Shown: positions 1-9,990 of the stretch, piece after piece
How the letters are laid out: every line of letters begins with the position of its first letter
Numbering within the stretch: position 1 is the stretch's first letter
Source: Ceratothoa steindachneri
Lineage: Eukaryota; Arthropoda; Malacostraca; Isopoda; Cymothoidae
DNA: 64,000 bases
Direction of reading: 5' to 3'
Assembly (NCBI GenBank): GCA_963969495.1
Contig: OZ018335.1
Location: 82,318,354-82,382,353 of the forward strand
Position numbers and translations under genes: made by a program
The notes under the pieces: model-generated
The model's database searches: none
What the model saw: only the letters and a program-made list of their open reading frames with translations
Told to the model about the DNA's origin: nothing

Positions 1-462
1 GTTTGAAGACCTAATCCCTTCTCTACAGCCATTCTCACTAACTATTATATATAGTCTAATTATTCCCTTTCTTCTTCCTCCACTGCAAGTTTTTCCATCT
101 TCACATGCTTATGTTTTTATCATGTCAGCAGCTTTTACTTTCGATCTAGCACCGTCCCTTAAGTTAACCCTATCAACCCACCTTAATTTTGGCCTTCCTC
201 TCCTCTCTCTCACCATATTCACTATCCTGCTACCTACGCAGATTTAATCACCTTTCATAACATCTCCATACGAGAGCAATCTTTTATTCTCTAATTTATT
301 CTCCTCTTCTTCTACTTTCCGTTAAGATATAAAAAAGCGGGAGAGAAAATCCTGGAAAAAGAAACGGAATATAAACTTTAATGAATCATCTCCGCAGAAA
401 TGCTGATATGAGTTACTCAATGATATGAGTTACTTCCACTCACCCATCCCTTACCGAGTCTC
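1..462. other. Unassigned AT-rich flank
   Basis: No coding sequence or recognisable element is seen here. The composition is A+T rich with pyrimidine-rich stretches. A 14-base unit, TGATATGAGTTACT, occurs twice at 404-417 and 421-434, just outside the Maverick inverted repeat. This may be a small tandem duplication; I could not establish it as a target-site duplication. Confidence 0.5.
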
Positions 463-1002
463 ACCCCCCCCCCCTTACCGTTTGTGGTGGAATCCGCCCC
501 CGCCCCCTCCTTTGAAGGAATTAGAGACTGAACACACACAGACACACATAGACAGAGACATATTGGAGATAATCGGTAGGGGTGAGATAAAGAATGCATC
601 GAGCTGATTTATCATGTATTATTCTGTCTGCATAACAGTGGAGTTGCCACTTAACTTTTTTCAATCTCCTAATTGGTCCGTCTAGTTGCCATCTTTTAAA
701 TCACTTATTGCTAAACATCTCTGTATGTCACACGTTCTAAGATGATCCTCCATCCACACCGTATCACGCCCAGACTTGGTAAATATTTGTGTCGATTGGA
801 TTATAAATTTAGCCCAGACTATTCATCTACTGTTGATTTCTTTGATCATGTTCGTCGACTTTTTCTTGAACACTCAACTGATTGGATTGAATTTCTGTAT
901 AGTGGGTCCGTCCAATCACCTTTCAACTACAATAACGGAAAAGAAGTTCTTGAATATTAATGATGAAAAACAAAATTGAAGAGGCAAGAATGAATGAATT
1001 CT
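463..1002 (+). repeat. Left terminal inverted repeat of Maverick
   Basis: This stretch matches the reverse complement of 7090-7646 almost throughout. Shared landmarks include GTTGCCACTTAAC, CGTCTAGTTGCCATCTTTTA and CATGTTCGTCGACTTTTTC. Long inverted repeats of several hundred bases are typical of Mavericks. The outer edge is a C-rich run followed by TTACCGTTTGTGG; the inner edge is near GAATGAATTCTC. Confidence 0.85.
742..960 (+). CDS. Short open frame inside left inverted repeat
   Basis: A 72-codon open frame that begins with ATG inside the repeat arm. The right arm carries a matching frame (7130-7330, minus), so both copies point inward. The central part, around residues 20-70 (DYKFSPDYSSTVDFFDHV and following), is nearly the same in both copies. 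That is expected from duplicated repeat DNA and does not by itself prove selection. No known domain is recognised. It could be the end of a gene that was captured by the repeat. Confidence 0.3.
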   Translation: MILHPHRITPRLGKYLCRLDYKFSPDYSSTVDFFDHVRRLFLEHSTDWIEFLYSGSVQSPFNYNNGKEVLEY

Positions 1003-1215
1003 CCTTCTCACAACATCGAGAGAATGTGATCTACATATATAACAAGGCGAACTGGTCTATTAATGGAAATCTAAACTGTAACTGTATTGATAATGTATCC
1101 TGTTGTATAGGATTGGATCATTCACCAAGACGAGTAGTACTCTTGTCCTGATTTAGGTTGATACAATAAATATTTTTATTTTTTAGAAACTATCCAATAC
1201 TCTGTCCACCCCAAT
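1003..1215. other. Short gap between Maverick repeat and capsid remnant
   Basis: A plus-strand open frame of 63 codons (960-1151) crosses from the repeat into this gap, but it shows no domain. Nothing else is recognised. Confidence 0.4.
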
Positions 1216-1545
1216 TCACCCAATTCTGTTATATAACGAGTAAAAAGCCTTTGAAGCAACTGGATCTTCATCATCCGCATAGTCTAATTTAAATGGTCTT
1301 TCAACTTCATTCCCGTTTATATAAATAGTGACACAATTCACATTATATGGTTTTAATTCAAAAGGTGATGCATCATAGCTACCATAAAATGCCAAATGGT
1401 TAACCATGCCAATTACCATCTTCGTAGGTATTCTCCCCATGAAGATATTATCCACACTCTTCATTGATATTCAACTCACAATTGTAAAATTTCGCATACG
1501 AACTTGTGTGATATGGTACTTAGCGTTTGATGTAAGCAACCTATT
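1216..1545 (-). pseudogene. Maverick major capsid protein fragment
   Basis: This is the C-terminal part of a protein matching the pattern of the Maverick double jelly-roll major capsid protein. The visible signature is NIFMGRIPTKMVIGMV, then AFYGSYDASPFELKPYNVN and VTIYINGNEV, which corresponds to the family pattern 'N.FLG.iPkr.viGlVd..A..G....nPF.F...n...i.lyvdG'. The open part starts at 1464. The same frame continues upstream to about 1545 through an in-frame TGA (..FTIVS-stop-ISMKSVDNIF). The N-terminal jelly roll is missing. The normal role of this protein is to form the shell of a putative virion. The call is by remembered family pattern, not by alignment. Confidence 0.7.
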
Positions 1546-1593
1546 TTCCATCTCCAGGTGAGTTGATGAGGGGTGACTGGGGGAAGAGGGGTT

Positions 1594-1656
1594 AAGTTTG
1601 TTTTTTAATTTAAGCTGTCTTTTATTGAATAGTCATATAAGAGTGTGGAAGTTTTT
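1594..1656 (+). repeat. Internal inverted repeat, copy 1
   Basis: About 54 bases here, including AAGCTGTCTTTTATTGAATA and CATATAAGAGTGTG, reappear in inverted orientation at 3588-3643 with only a few mismatches. The pair brackets the second virion-type gene and the integrase. Function unknown; it may be a promoter-like module copied between gene borders or a trace of rearrangement. Confidence 0.75.
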
Positions 1657-1671
1657 CCCCTTCAACCGTTC

Positions 1672-2459
1672 TTATATAGAATAAATTGATCTCAAGTCCC
1701 CAGAGCTTAGATTCAGATAGTGTGGATTATCAAAAGTTATACTGAATGAACCATCATTGAACAGAATGTGAATAATTATCAGCAGGCTCGACTGGCTCCC
1801 ACCTACTAACTGATAGGCTACAAGGTTAGAGTAAATGTAACGTGATTTCGCATGATATATAGGAGCAGGAAAATCTATGTTAAATGCTATACAATTATTT
1901 AATTGGCGGATATCATCTCTGATAGATCTTTTCATTATAGTGGAAAATTCTTCGGATAAAACAAATAATAGATATTCTTTCCTTTTCACATTGAGCAATG
2001 AACATGAAGTGAGCATTAATCCATAGTCAGTAGATATTTTACGTTGCGTTTTGTCAGATTGAAACAGTAAATCTTGAGATGATGATTTCTGCCTCATTTT
2101 CAGATTCATTTTCTCTAGGAGTGCTTTTTCATTTTCATAATATCCGGTGTCTATCACTATATCATCATAAGCATAGTCAATTCCTTTATTTTTTTTCCTT
2201 TCGTCTTGCCAATATAGTAGTTGATGCATAATTATTTACTTCCGTCATTTTCCGATAGACTGTGAATGCGTGTGTAGGCTTAGTAATATTATAGATATTC
2301 CCTGTAAATTGAAACTCAAAAAACCCTACTTCATACTGACTGTTGTCTGTTATAATGGATTTGTGCAATTTATTTCTATAGTCAGACAATGTATTTTGAG
2401 GGTAAACATCCTAGGGAAAATGAGGCAGGAAGGGTGACATAAAAACTTCCTGACTCCAT
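1672..2459 (-). pseudogene. Maverick virion-type (probable minor capsid) protein
   Basis: A conserved Maverick gene broken by a frameshift near 2413 and another near 2200. The start is ATG at 2459 (MESGSFYVTLPASFS), which matches the family opening 'FYVTLPS'. After the frameshift the frame continues with VYPQNTLSDYRNKLH and YEVGFFEFQFTGNIYNI (family 'P.NT...Y...L......WEVgL.Ei.Y'). The last frame contains DTGYYENEKALLEKMN and IYSNLVAYQLVGGSQSSLL, which corresponds to 'vYcDiVe.Q.VGd...pLLR'. The family is commonly regarded as a structural, penton-like protein, but I am unsure of that role. It lies between the capsid fragment and the integrase, as in other Mavericks. Confidence 0.65.
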
Positions 2460-2524
2460 CTTCACAAATGATAAAAAGCTGCTCCGTCTCCTACCTTTAC
2501 ATAATTCCACGAATGCAGGTGGTA

Positions 2525-3530
2525 AAGGCTGGTGTACAATATCACACGCCTTGACGTATGAATTTTACGATCCCGAGTACCCTTGCCATTTTACTATATA
2601 TCGCTTGTTTTTTCTATTTCATTTCGCCTTAACTATCGTCTCCACTATATATTTCTTACAAGAGTCAAACTTTACTTTGTGTAGTTTTTCTTCATAAACC
2701 CCACCTTCAATATGTTCTCCATTTAAATCTTCAATATAATAGAGATCTAATAATTTGAAATCCTATATATTTTGTAGATTTCCTCACTCCACCCAATCTC
2801 GGATCATTTATTAAATTAATGGAAACTCGTGAGATTCGAACATAATCCCCGATTTTATATAGCAACCTCTTTTGTAACTTCAGATCTCTGTTCAGGTATA
2901 GCAAAAGTGTGTATAACTTTAAATGGTGTAATCCCAATCATTCTATGTCTAGAATTATCCTATGCCCTTGCAAAATCATCTAACACGAAGATGTATTTCA
3001 TGTATTAATAAAAAGTAAAATATCTGAAAAGTCTTCCCTTTATTGTTCTTTGTACACACTCCACAAGACTAGCTTTGTTTATTGAGTGAACATGATATGC
3101 GCCGATATATTCACTCAATAAGCCTTTCATCTTATTTCCTTTAAACTCTCCTCCGTCATCAGAACATATATCGCCTGGAATCCATCTGGTTTCTTCCATG
3201 AGATTTCCTAAAGCATTTGTTACCACCTCATCCGGCTTCTCTTTTAAAGGAATTAGCCAGAAATATCTAGAATATACGTCAATTACAAATATTATGTAAC
3301 GTACACCACTATTAATATTTTCAAACTTAGACATAATAGTTAGATTTATTTGCCAAATCTCATTTGGACCTTGTGCTTTTACGTGTTTTGTCTTGAATTC
3401 TTTTTGTACGTGTTCGTGTAGTGTATAACTATCCAAACCTGACAGAAAGCTTTCCACATCAGATCTTTTAGCGATCTTTTTTACAGATTGGAATAGCCGA
3501 TTTACCCCACCAAACATGTTGGGAGACTCG
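2525..3530 (-). pseudogene. Maverick integrase with chromodomain, inactivated
   Basis: A retroviral-type DDE integrase. In order: an N-terminal region starting MFGGVNRLFQSVKK at 3517, the catalytic core, the family motif VLDDFARA..DNSRHR near 2950-3000, an SH3-like segment YKIGDYVRISR (about 2830-2860), and a C-terminal chromodomain trace RYIVKWQGYSGS..NSYV (about 2535-2592). The second catalytic Asp (CSDDGGEFKGN) and the Glu (KASLVECVQRTIKGR) are present. The first Asp is replaced by Asn: WQINLTIM stands where the family has WQ.DL. In-frame stops interrupt the DNSRHR region (TAG) and the chromodomain (TAA). It could not catalyse integration as it stands. Confidence 0.8.
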
Positions 3531-3587
3531 GGGATGTATATAAGTGTAACAATCGACGGTTCATTTTTAACTGAATATCTGATTCGT

Positions 3588-3643
3588 TTACACTCTTATA
3601 TAACTATTCAATAAAAGACAGCTTAACTTAAAAACAAATTCAT
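3588..3643 (-). repeat. Internal inverted repeat, copy 2
   Basis: Inverted partner of 1594-1656 (reverse complement reads AAGCTGTCTTTTATTGAATA). It sits directly upstream of the integrase reading frame on the minus strand. Confidence 0.75.
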
Positions 3644-3645
3644 TT

Positions 3646-4156
3646 TTATTTTGCATCTAGGTTAAAATACATAATTTCAATTAGAATTTCATGGATATCC
3701 GCAACCTTATTACTTTGTACACATTTACTGATTCTCCGAATCAAAAGAGCTGGGTTAATTCGGTCAGGAAAACGGTATTCGATATGCAAAGGATGAAGAT
3801 TATTAATATATACTTTTAATCCAACTTTATATTTTATAAAATTAGTATCAGAAGGGTTTTTATATGATCTAGAATTTGAATATACATATCTGTTAAGAAA
3901 TCGGGCTCTAATAAAAATAATATTTTTATTTGGGGTGAACTTAAACTTTCTTCTTTCAAGTCTTAATGATGCAGGCTAGTGACACTCCATCATCTGGACT
4001 TCCATGGAGAGACTGATCAATAGATAGATATTGTATTAAATTTTCTGTACACGTAATGGTGGCGTAGTTATAAATATCTCTGAGGAAAAATTCTTTCAAA
4101 AGTTTGATAGTGCTCCGTCTACTGTTGAGAAAACAATGGAACTTATCAAACGACAC
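3646..4156 (-). pseudogene. Unrecognised Maverick gene, frameshifted
   Basis: Two overlapping minus-strand frames. One runs from 4156 (MSFDKFHCFLNSRRST) to 3956. The other is open without an ATG from 3975 to a TAA at 3646-3648 and contains KNIIFIRARFLNRYVYSNS and VYINNLHPLHIEYRFPD. The sharp hand-over between frames near 3965 suggests one gene with a frameshift. It is basic and rich in Ile and Asn, and I recognise no domain. Position between integrase and the ATPase side fits one of the lineage-specific Maverick genes. Confidence 0.4.
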
Positions 4157-4263
4157 ATTTTTTATATACTAATCTTCTGTGATGGTAGGTTGAAGTTTTC
4201 GACAGTCATCGAGTCCATCGTTGAATGCAAGATAACAAGCATCAACCGCATTCTGTAAACAAT

Positions 4264-4524
4264 TCATCCGACGCAACCTTTGATGAAGATCGTCTCCAAG
4301 TTTTTAAATCGTGTAGGAATGAACTCTTCATCCTTTTTCCAGTAAATCCAGAAATCTATACTTCGAAATAGACTGTTTGTATTTGTCTTCATTACACACT
4401 TTAGCTGTTTTACATCGTAATCCTTCACCACTCGATCGAATTCTGTTCGAGTAATCTTCAAAAGGTTGAATATATTAATTTTATATTCTTGTTGTATACT
4501 TTGCTTTACTTGAAATCGAGACAT
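4264..4524 (-). CDS. Hypothetical protein in Maverick
   Basis: An 86-codon open frame starting with ATG at 4524 (MSRFQVKQSIQQEYKINIF) and ending at 4264. Charged and basic, no membrane segment, no recognised domain. The DNA just upstream (about 4625-4730) resembles part of the terminal repeat, so that stretch may have carried its promoter. It could be intact or a fragment; I cannot tell. Confidence 0.35.
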   Translation of the reverse strand: MSRFQVKQSIQQEYKINIFNLLKITRTEFDRVVKDYDVKQLKCVMKTNTNSLFRSIDFWIYWKKDEEFIPTRFKNLETIFIKGCVG

Positions 4525-4624
4525 AGCTTCTTACGTGTGAGTACTCGAGGAGATCTGGACCACCATTAGTACAAACTCCGACAGAATAGGGTTTCTTTGA
4601 TAAGATTTGAATATTCATGAATTG

Positions 4625-4730
4625 CCTTGTGTAGATTTGCCACCTACTCTTTTACAATTCTTAGATTAGTCAGTCTAGTTGCCACCTTTCAGCGTGTAAA
4701 TTAATTAATAATTCAACAAGTTTCTTAGAA
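4625..4730 (+). repeat. Partial internal copy of Maverick terminal repeat
   Basis: The segment TTGCCACCTACTCTTTTACA, followed by GTCTAGTTGCCACCTTTCA, parallels the terminal repeat landmarks TTGCCACTTAAC and GTCTAGTTGCCATCTTTTA with the same spacing of about 40 bases. It is more diverged than the two terminal copies are from each other. Confidence 0.55.
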
Positions 4731-4859
4731 ATTTTTGTTGATGATAAAGAGAAGTAGAACGTGTGTTTGCGTAATTCACTGAGCTTGACGTAGAGAAAGT
4801 TGACGTGTGAGTAATATTTTCTAACTCTTTCCGACGTTGCGAGTTTTTATGATAGATTT

Positions 4860-5477
4860 ATGGAAACTAGAACATATTAATTTTACTTTTAGTTCCTTCC
4901 AGTAGGTAGGTAGTGATCTTTTCCACGTTCTGGCTAAATCATCAAGTAAGTCGATAATGCAAGATTGTGGAAGTCTTTTACCATCGATGGTAATCACTCC
5001 ATCATTACCCCAACTGAATCCCTGTGTATCTTCAAGTGTCTTATAAATTAATCTACGTCTTTAAAGAACACTAGGCTCCAGTGTTTCTTGTACTTTATCT
5101 GTATGACCGTTTATTTGGTCATTGCTACTTTCATCGACTTTAACAGTAGATATGTTCACAACCTTATCATACTGTTTCAAATAGTGTTCCAGTGTGTTCT
5201 GGCAAAGGATAACACGTCTATCTGGTGGGATGTATGAATTATTTAGTATAGTAGTCAACCCTTTCTCCAAAGATAAAAGTTTTTCTTGTGGTGGGATTAA
5301 GTTTGAGCGTACCTCAATCTCTTTTTCGGGATAAACAATAATTTTTTTCATCTTATAAGGTTGGAGAGGATTGGTGCTAGAACATAGAATAAGATCGGTA
5401 GAAACGATCCTCCACGCTGATTTATTAGTTTTTTCTTTAGACGTATATGAGCTGGGTTCCGAACTAACACGTATCAA
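4860..5477 (-). pseudogene. Conserved Maverick protein of unknown role
   Basis: The minus-strand frame opens near 5477. Its conserved part starts at MKKIIVYPEKEIEV (about 5351), followed by LLSLEKGLTTILNN and YIPPDRRVI. After an in-frame TAA at about 5060, the same frame continues with LEDTQGFSWGNDG and SCIIDLLDDLARTWK, corresponding to the Maverick-specific pattern 'W...Gel...G..ipgSni.DLi.d..r..k'. The family is widespread in Mavericks and its function is unknown to me. Apart from the stop the frame is preserved, so the break is a simple nonsense change. Confidence 0.6.
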
Positions 5478-5613
5478 CCGTTTGAATCGTCATATATCTT
5501 GTTTCTACGATGACGTCATAGGAACATTACCTTTTATTAGATTTAGACACATTTCACATATAGATTTGACAAATTCACTATGCATGCTTTCTAGGATTGT
5601 TTTTTTCATCTTT

Positions 5614-6111
5614 TTAGAGTGTGTAGAACGTATGAAATACATAGGTGTATCTTTCCATTATATGGCTCATTCTTCTAAAAGATATACGCTTTCGATTTTG
5701 TTTTGAAATATTCCTGTCCGTAATGTAAATCGTACAGTTTTTCGGACTGAAGTTACAGAGTAGATAACCATAGGGCTTTGAGACGGCCTCTTTATATATT
5801 CTCATGAAGCTGTTCCGTTCTCCAGGCATTATTTGTCCAGCAAATATATTTATCTGGTAGTCGTCTTTACTCTGGTTAAATAAGACTAGATTGTGACAAT
5901 TCAAGGCAATATCACGCATATAAGAATTTTTTTTAAATAGATTTTGAGCCGCTAGGTATATGGAGATATTTTTGTGGTGTGATGTCACTGTAAATATTTT
6001 CTGCATTAAGTCATCTAAAATAAGGAGTGTATGACTTCTTCCATCTAAAGATGACACATCACACACACCTTCATTAAACATTAATTCATTTTTAAATTCT
6101 TCATAATCTTC
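5614..6111 (-). pseudogene. Maverick packaging ATPase, C-terminal part
   Basis: An FtsK/A32-type ATPase thought to drive genome packaging. Seen: Walker B-like LLILDDLM around residue 20-27 from the ATG at 6081, then YLAAQNLF, RDIALNCHNLVLFNQSKDD and FAGQIMPGE, all typical of the family. The open frame runs a little upstream of that ATG (DYEEFKNEL) and stops against the AAT microsatellite at 6112-6192. The Walker A half of the protein is absent, so the gene is truncated at its 5' end. Confidence 0.7.
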
Positions 6112-6192
6112 GATAATAATAATAATAATAATTATAATGATAATAATAATAAAAACTTAAAGTAAAAAATAAGAATAATAATAATAATAAAA
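6112..6192. repeat. AAT-type trinucleotide microsatellite
   Basis: A run of ATA/AAT units with short interruptions separates the ATPase and polymerase B remnants, at the exact point where the ATPase frame is cut off. Confidence 0.9.
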
Positions 6193-6214
6193 AGGATCCT
6201 CCCCATCAATCCTG

Positions 6215-6840
6215 ATCATATTTTCTTCATCGTTCAGTCTATTGGGAAAATTCGCTCAGAGGAATCGCAGTATGAAAACGGTCATCTGTGCTTCTGATCA
6301 TGATTTAATCAAGTTGATCAGAAACTACGACTTCATTGTGAACTCTTTGGATGTGGTTGCCAATGCATACATCGCGAAAGTGGAGAATGCTGAACATGTA
6401 GAAGTTGAGTCACGTAACGAATCTTCCAATTGCAGCATTGGCCACCGCCTATGCTCGAATCAAGCTCTATGATACCTAGACTCGTTAAGTGAACGTTTGT
6501 TGTACTGTAACATAAACAGTGCCATCTTCGTTGCTAGTAAAGATGACCCACAACCTCGACTTGGAAAATTCTTAGGTGATCTCACCGATGAGATCAAAGA
6601 TGTGTACGGTGCCGAGGCGTATGGAGATTCATTCTGCTCAACGGGTCCCAAATCCTATTCGGTACGTATCCAACGACGAGTGAGGTGAATGATATTATAC
6701 TTCTCACTAAAAAATTAACACTCAGACGAACGATATAATAACCTACGATGCTATGAAATGCCGAGTTGGAGCCGATGATAATATTCACATCTCTGTAGCA
6801 TTTATGGGTTTCAGAGCCGAGGAATATGGTGGAGTGAAAG
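6215..6840 (+). pseudogene. Protein-primed DNA polymerase B, C-terminal remnant
   Basis: The end of the Maverick family B polymerase that would replicate the element. The first frame (from about 6242) has GKFAQRNRSMKTV. A shifted frame near 6425-6470 has IAALATAYARIKLYDT, corresponding to the helix before the active site. A third frame from 6497 has LLYCNINSAIFVA, then PRLGKFLGDLTDE and STGPKSYSV. The active-site motif YCDTDS reads YCNINS, so both metal-binding Asp residues are Asn. Stops and at least two frameshifts are visible, and the exonuclease and palm N-terminal parts are missing. The downstream limit is approximate. Confidence 0.75.
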
Positions 6841-7089
6841 AGGTGAGAGGGGAAAAGATTTTGAAAAAAAGCTTTCGTAAACTCATTAAACTCCCAGGCA
6901 ATTAACGAACTATACCTTTCGGTTTCAAAGGGATCTTACATGATATAAAATAAGTTAATATCCAATGAATCCCTGCCAGCTATTATTAGCTCTTCATGTA
7001 TATATATTTTTAATCATTAACAATATTTTCTGAATAATATGAATAAAATAAAGAAGAAATAAAAAAATCGTTCAATTACCAATGTTTAA
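6841..7089. other. Short noncoding gap inside Maverick
   Basis: A+T-rich, without a recognisable gene, between the polymerase remnant and the right inverted repeat. Confidence 0.5.
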
Positions 7090-7646
7090 GAGAATTCATT
7101 CATCCTTGCATCTTCCATCTTGGTTTTTATTATAGATATTCAAGAATTTCTGTTCCGTTATTGTAGTTGAAAGGTGATTGGACTGACCCACTATAAAGAA
7201 ATTCAATATTATCAGTTGAGTGTTCAGGAAAAAGTCGACGAACATGATCAAAGAAATCAACAGTAGATGAATAGTCTGGGCTAAATCTATAATCCGATCC
7301 ACACATCTTCGGTTTCAAAATATTTATCAAGTCTGGGCGTGATACGCTGTGAATGGACGATCATCTTAGAACGTGTGCCATTCAGGCATGTTTAGCAACA
7401 AGTGATTTAAAAGATGGCAACTAGACGGACTAATTAAGAGATTGAAAAAGGTTAAGTGGCAACTCCGCTGTTATGCGGACAGAATAATACATGATAAATC
7501 AGCTCGATGCAGTCTTTATTTCACCCCTACCGATTTTCTCCAATATGTGTGTGTGAGTTTAGACTCTAATTCCTTCGAAAAAAAGGTCACTGACCAAAGT
7601 ATTGGGGAGGGGGACTCGGATTCCACTACAAACTGTTAAGGGGGGA
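7090..7646 (-). repeat. Right terminal inverted repeat of Maverick
   Basis: Inverted partner of 463-1002. The two arms differ by scattered substitutions and small indels. It contains, on the minus strand at 7130-7330, the counterpart of the short open frame of the left arm. The outer edge is the G-rich run after AACTGTTAAG. Confidence 0.85.
7130..7330 (-). CDS. Short open frame inside right inverted repeat
   Basis: A 66-codon frame equivalent to 742-960, reading inward. The core (RFSPDYSSTVDFFDHV and following) matches, with changes such as FLEHSTDW to FPEHSTDN. No domain recognised; probably repeat DNA that happens to be open, or a duplicated gene end. Confidence 0.3.
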   Translation of the reverse strand: MINILKPKMCGSDYRFSPDYSSTVDFFDHVRRLFPEHSTDNIEFLYSGSVQSPFNYNNGTEILEYL

Positions 7647-9990
7647 GGTGGATACTGGGGGGAGGGGAGACTTGGCATCCCGCCCGTATTACTACTTATG
7701 CACTAATGGTCGACAGGCCTTAACAGGAGACCTCAATGAAAGATGCAGAGGCAAGTTACACAGACCAACCAAACGGATCACGAAATACCATTCAAATATT
7801 GATACCAAGGAACCTGTTAAGAAGAGAAGGGCCAGACTTTCCAACTTACTTAACGCCCAAGCCTAGACAACTTTAGACATCGTACTTATGAACCAAACTT
7901 TCAATCTAAATCACCACACAGAATCAGGCCCCGCAACCCCATCCGACCATTTAAGTATGATAACAACCATTTAAACTTCACCCATCCAAATTAAAATACC
8001 ACAAAAAAGCTATTAGCAGAACAAACTGAAATGGTTACGAATAATACTTAAGTACAGAAGAAACTGGATCCCTAAACAACCAAGGAACAGAAGAAATAGA
8101 AAAAACTAATGGCTGAAGAAATCGTTGAAGCGGACAGAATTCAAACCCCAATAATAGAATACAGAACCCTACCTGCCTCCAGATGGAACCATGAAATACA
8201 GCAAAAGATGGAAGAATTTCAAAATTTAACAAAGGAATTTACAGAAATGGGGACTAATATGAAGAGGTAGAGGAGGCTAATCACAATCAGAAGGCAGATT
8301 AATAAAAGAAAAGTCAAATCAAGTTTAGAACAACATAATAAGTAAAATGGAGGTCGAAAAAGATCAGAGTAAATTCTGAAGTGATTACAGAAAACTACGA
8401 GGATCACAACCAAAAGAAAATATAAAACTTAAAATACAGGACCTAAAAGTGCAAAAAACCGAAGAACTTCAAGAGCACTTACAAAATCACTGGAAACAAA
8501 TATTCTCGATATCACCAGAGGAGAGCCAAGAATATGACATGGAGCACGAAGAGGAAATCCTACAAACCCTAGAGGCGCAACAAGAGCACACTGCACCCTA
8601 CAGATACGTCGACGAGGAGAGACACCACCCTTTGGGAGAGAGAATGCCCTTCTCATTAGCTGAATACTAAACAGTCCTAAAATCTTTTAAACAAAAAGCA
8701 CCAGTTTAAAGCGGTATAACAAAGGCACATCTAATAAATGACCCTAAAAATGTGCATGAATCGATAGTAAAGATTTTCAATGCCAGCCTTAATATTGGGT
8801 ACTTTCCCCCAATCTTTAAAATCGCAATGATTATCTTCCTACCGAAGCCGGAAAAACCAAAACACGAAGTCGTAAGCTACCACCCGATCTCGCTCTTGGA
8901 ATTTCTGGGTAAAGTCCTAGAAAAACTCCGACACGACAGGTTAATTAAACACTTTACTGAAAATACCTTGTACAACCCACAACAACACTGTTCCAGGAGC
9001 AAGCGAGGAACAGATACAGCGCTGGCAATTATAACAGAGAAAATTGCCACAGAAACAGCACGAGGCAACAGAGTAGACATAGTACTCCACGACGATGCTA
9101 AAGCCTTCGACAAGGTGTGGTTGCCCAGCCTAAAAGCCAAGATCTGCAGCCTTAATCAGGAAATAAATGTTTGCAAGATATTAGGCAACTACCTAGATGA
9201 AAGAAAAGCCGTACTACAAATAAACGGCCAAACAGGCGACCATATCGACCTGCAAACGTGTGTCCTCCAGGGAGGATACCTCTCTCCAACGCTGTATACA
9301 GTTTACACAAGAGACTTTCCACGACCAACCCACGAATGTGCGATGTACATCCAACTAGCGGATGACATCACAAAAATAATCACCAGCGCCAGGAAGAACC
9401 CCCGATACGTAGCTCAAAGAACAGCGAGGGAAATAAATAACCTAAATGACTTAGGAAAAAGGAAACAAAATCAAAATAAACAAAGATAATTTCCAAGTAA
9501 TACCCGTAAATAGACGGAAAACAGCTACCGTACGAGTTGATAGAGAAGCATATCCATACTCCACGGAAGGACGCATCCTCGGTTTAAAACGCACATCAAC
9601 AGGGTACACCAGCCACATAACACAGAAAAAACCTATTTAATAAAAACAAAAGAAAATTATACATGGCTTTAGTTCGTCTCAAGCTCCTTTACCAAATAGT
9701 ACCGATGAATTCGTTAAGCAAACCGCAAGATTCATCACAAACTCAAAAAGACAGGATCGCATACCATCAGAGGAACTCCATCGAAGAACTGCAATGGAAC
9801 CCGTAAATATAACCCTACAAAAACGTATGACGAAAGTATGGGAAAATATAAAAAGCATAATTACCCCAAATGAAATTTGACCGAATAATAGTACTGGAAA
9901 ATGAAATCCGGCGAATACACTACAAACAACGATTTAAAGGCAGCATAAAAAACGTTATATAACATCAACCCGATCTATAGATAAAATACA
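7647..9990 (+). pseudogene. Jockey-like LINE (LINE A): endonuclease and reverse transcriptase
   Basis: Decayed ORF2 of a non-LTR retrotransposon. Endonuclease traces: ALTGDLNERC (about 7710-7745) and IVLMNQTFNLN with SDHLSM (about 7880-7960). The reverse transcriptase frame runs from 8449 to 9489 with two in-frame TAA codons at 8668 and 8707. Motifs include ISLLEFLGKVLEKLRHDRL, DIVLHDDAKAFDKVW, VLQGGYLSPTLYTVYTRD and the active site LADDI (normally YADD or FADD). A frameshift near 9470 leads to INKDNFQVIPV, RILGLKRTSTGY and, further on, IPSEELHRRTAMEPVN, typical of the C-terminal end in this clade. The 5' end is truncated against the Maverick. It is inactive. Confidence 0.8.

Larger units (their letters stand above)
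463..7646. mobile_element. Decayed Maverick/Polinton DNA transposon
   Basis: A self-synthesising, virus-like DNA transposon, about 7.2 kb long and so well below the usual 15-20 kb. Evidence seen: long inward-facing terminal inverted repeats (463-1002 and 7090-7646) and, between them, remains of the standard Maverick gene set. These are major capsid, a second virion-type protein, chromodomain integrase, a conserved Maverick-specific protein and FtsK/A32-type packaging ATPase on the minus strand, and the end of protein-primed DNA polymerase B on the plus strand. Every gene carries stops, frameshifts or truncation. No cysteine protease and no N-terminal part of the polymerase were found. The element is certainly inactive as it stands. 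Outer boundaries are judged by eye from where the two repeats stop matching; the 6-bp target duplication was not identified. Confidence 0.85.

Noticed and set aside
8035..9140. Minus-strand frames over LINE A (8035-8232, 8429-8656, 8877-9140)
   Set aside because: Shadows of the plus-strand reverse transcriptase frame, which carries the recognisable motifs.
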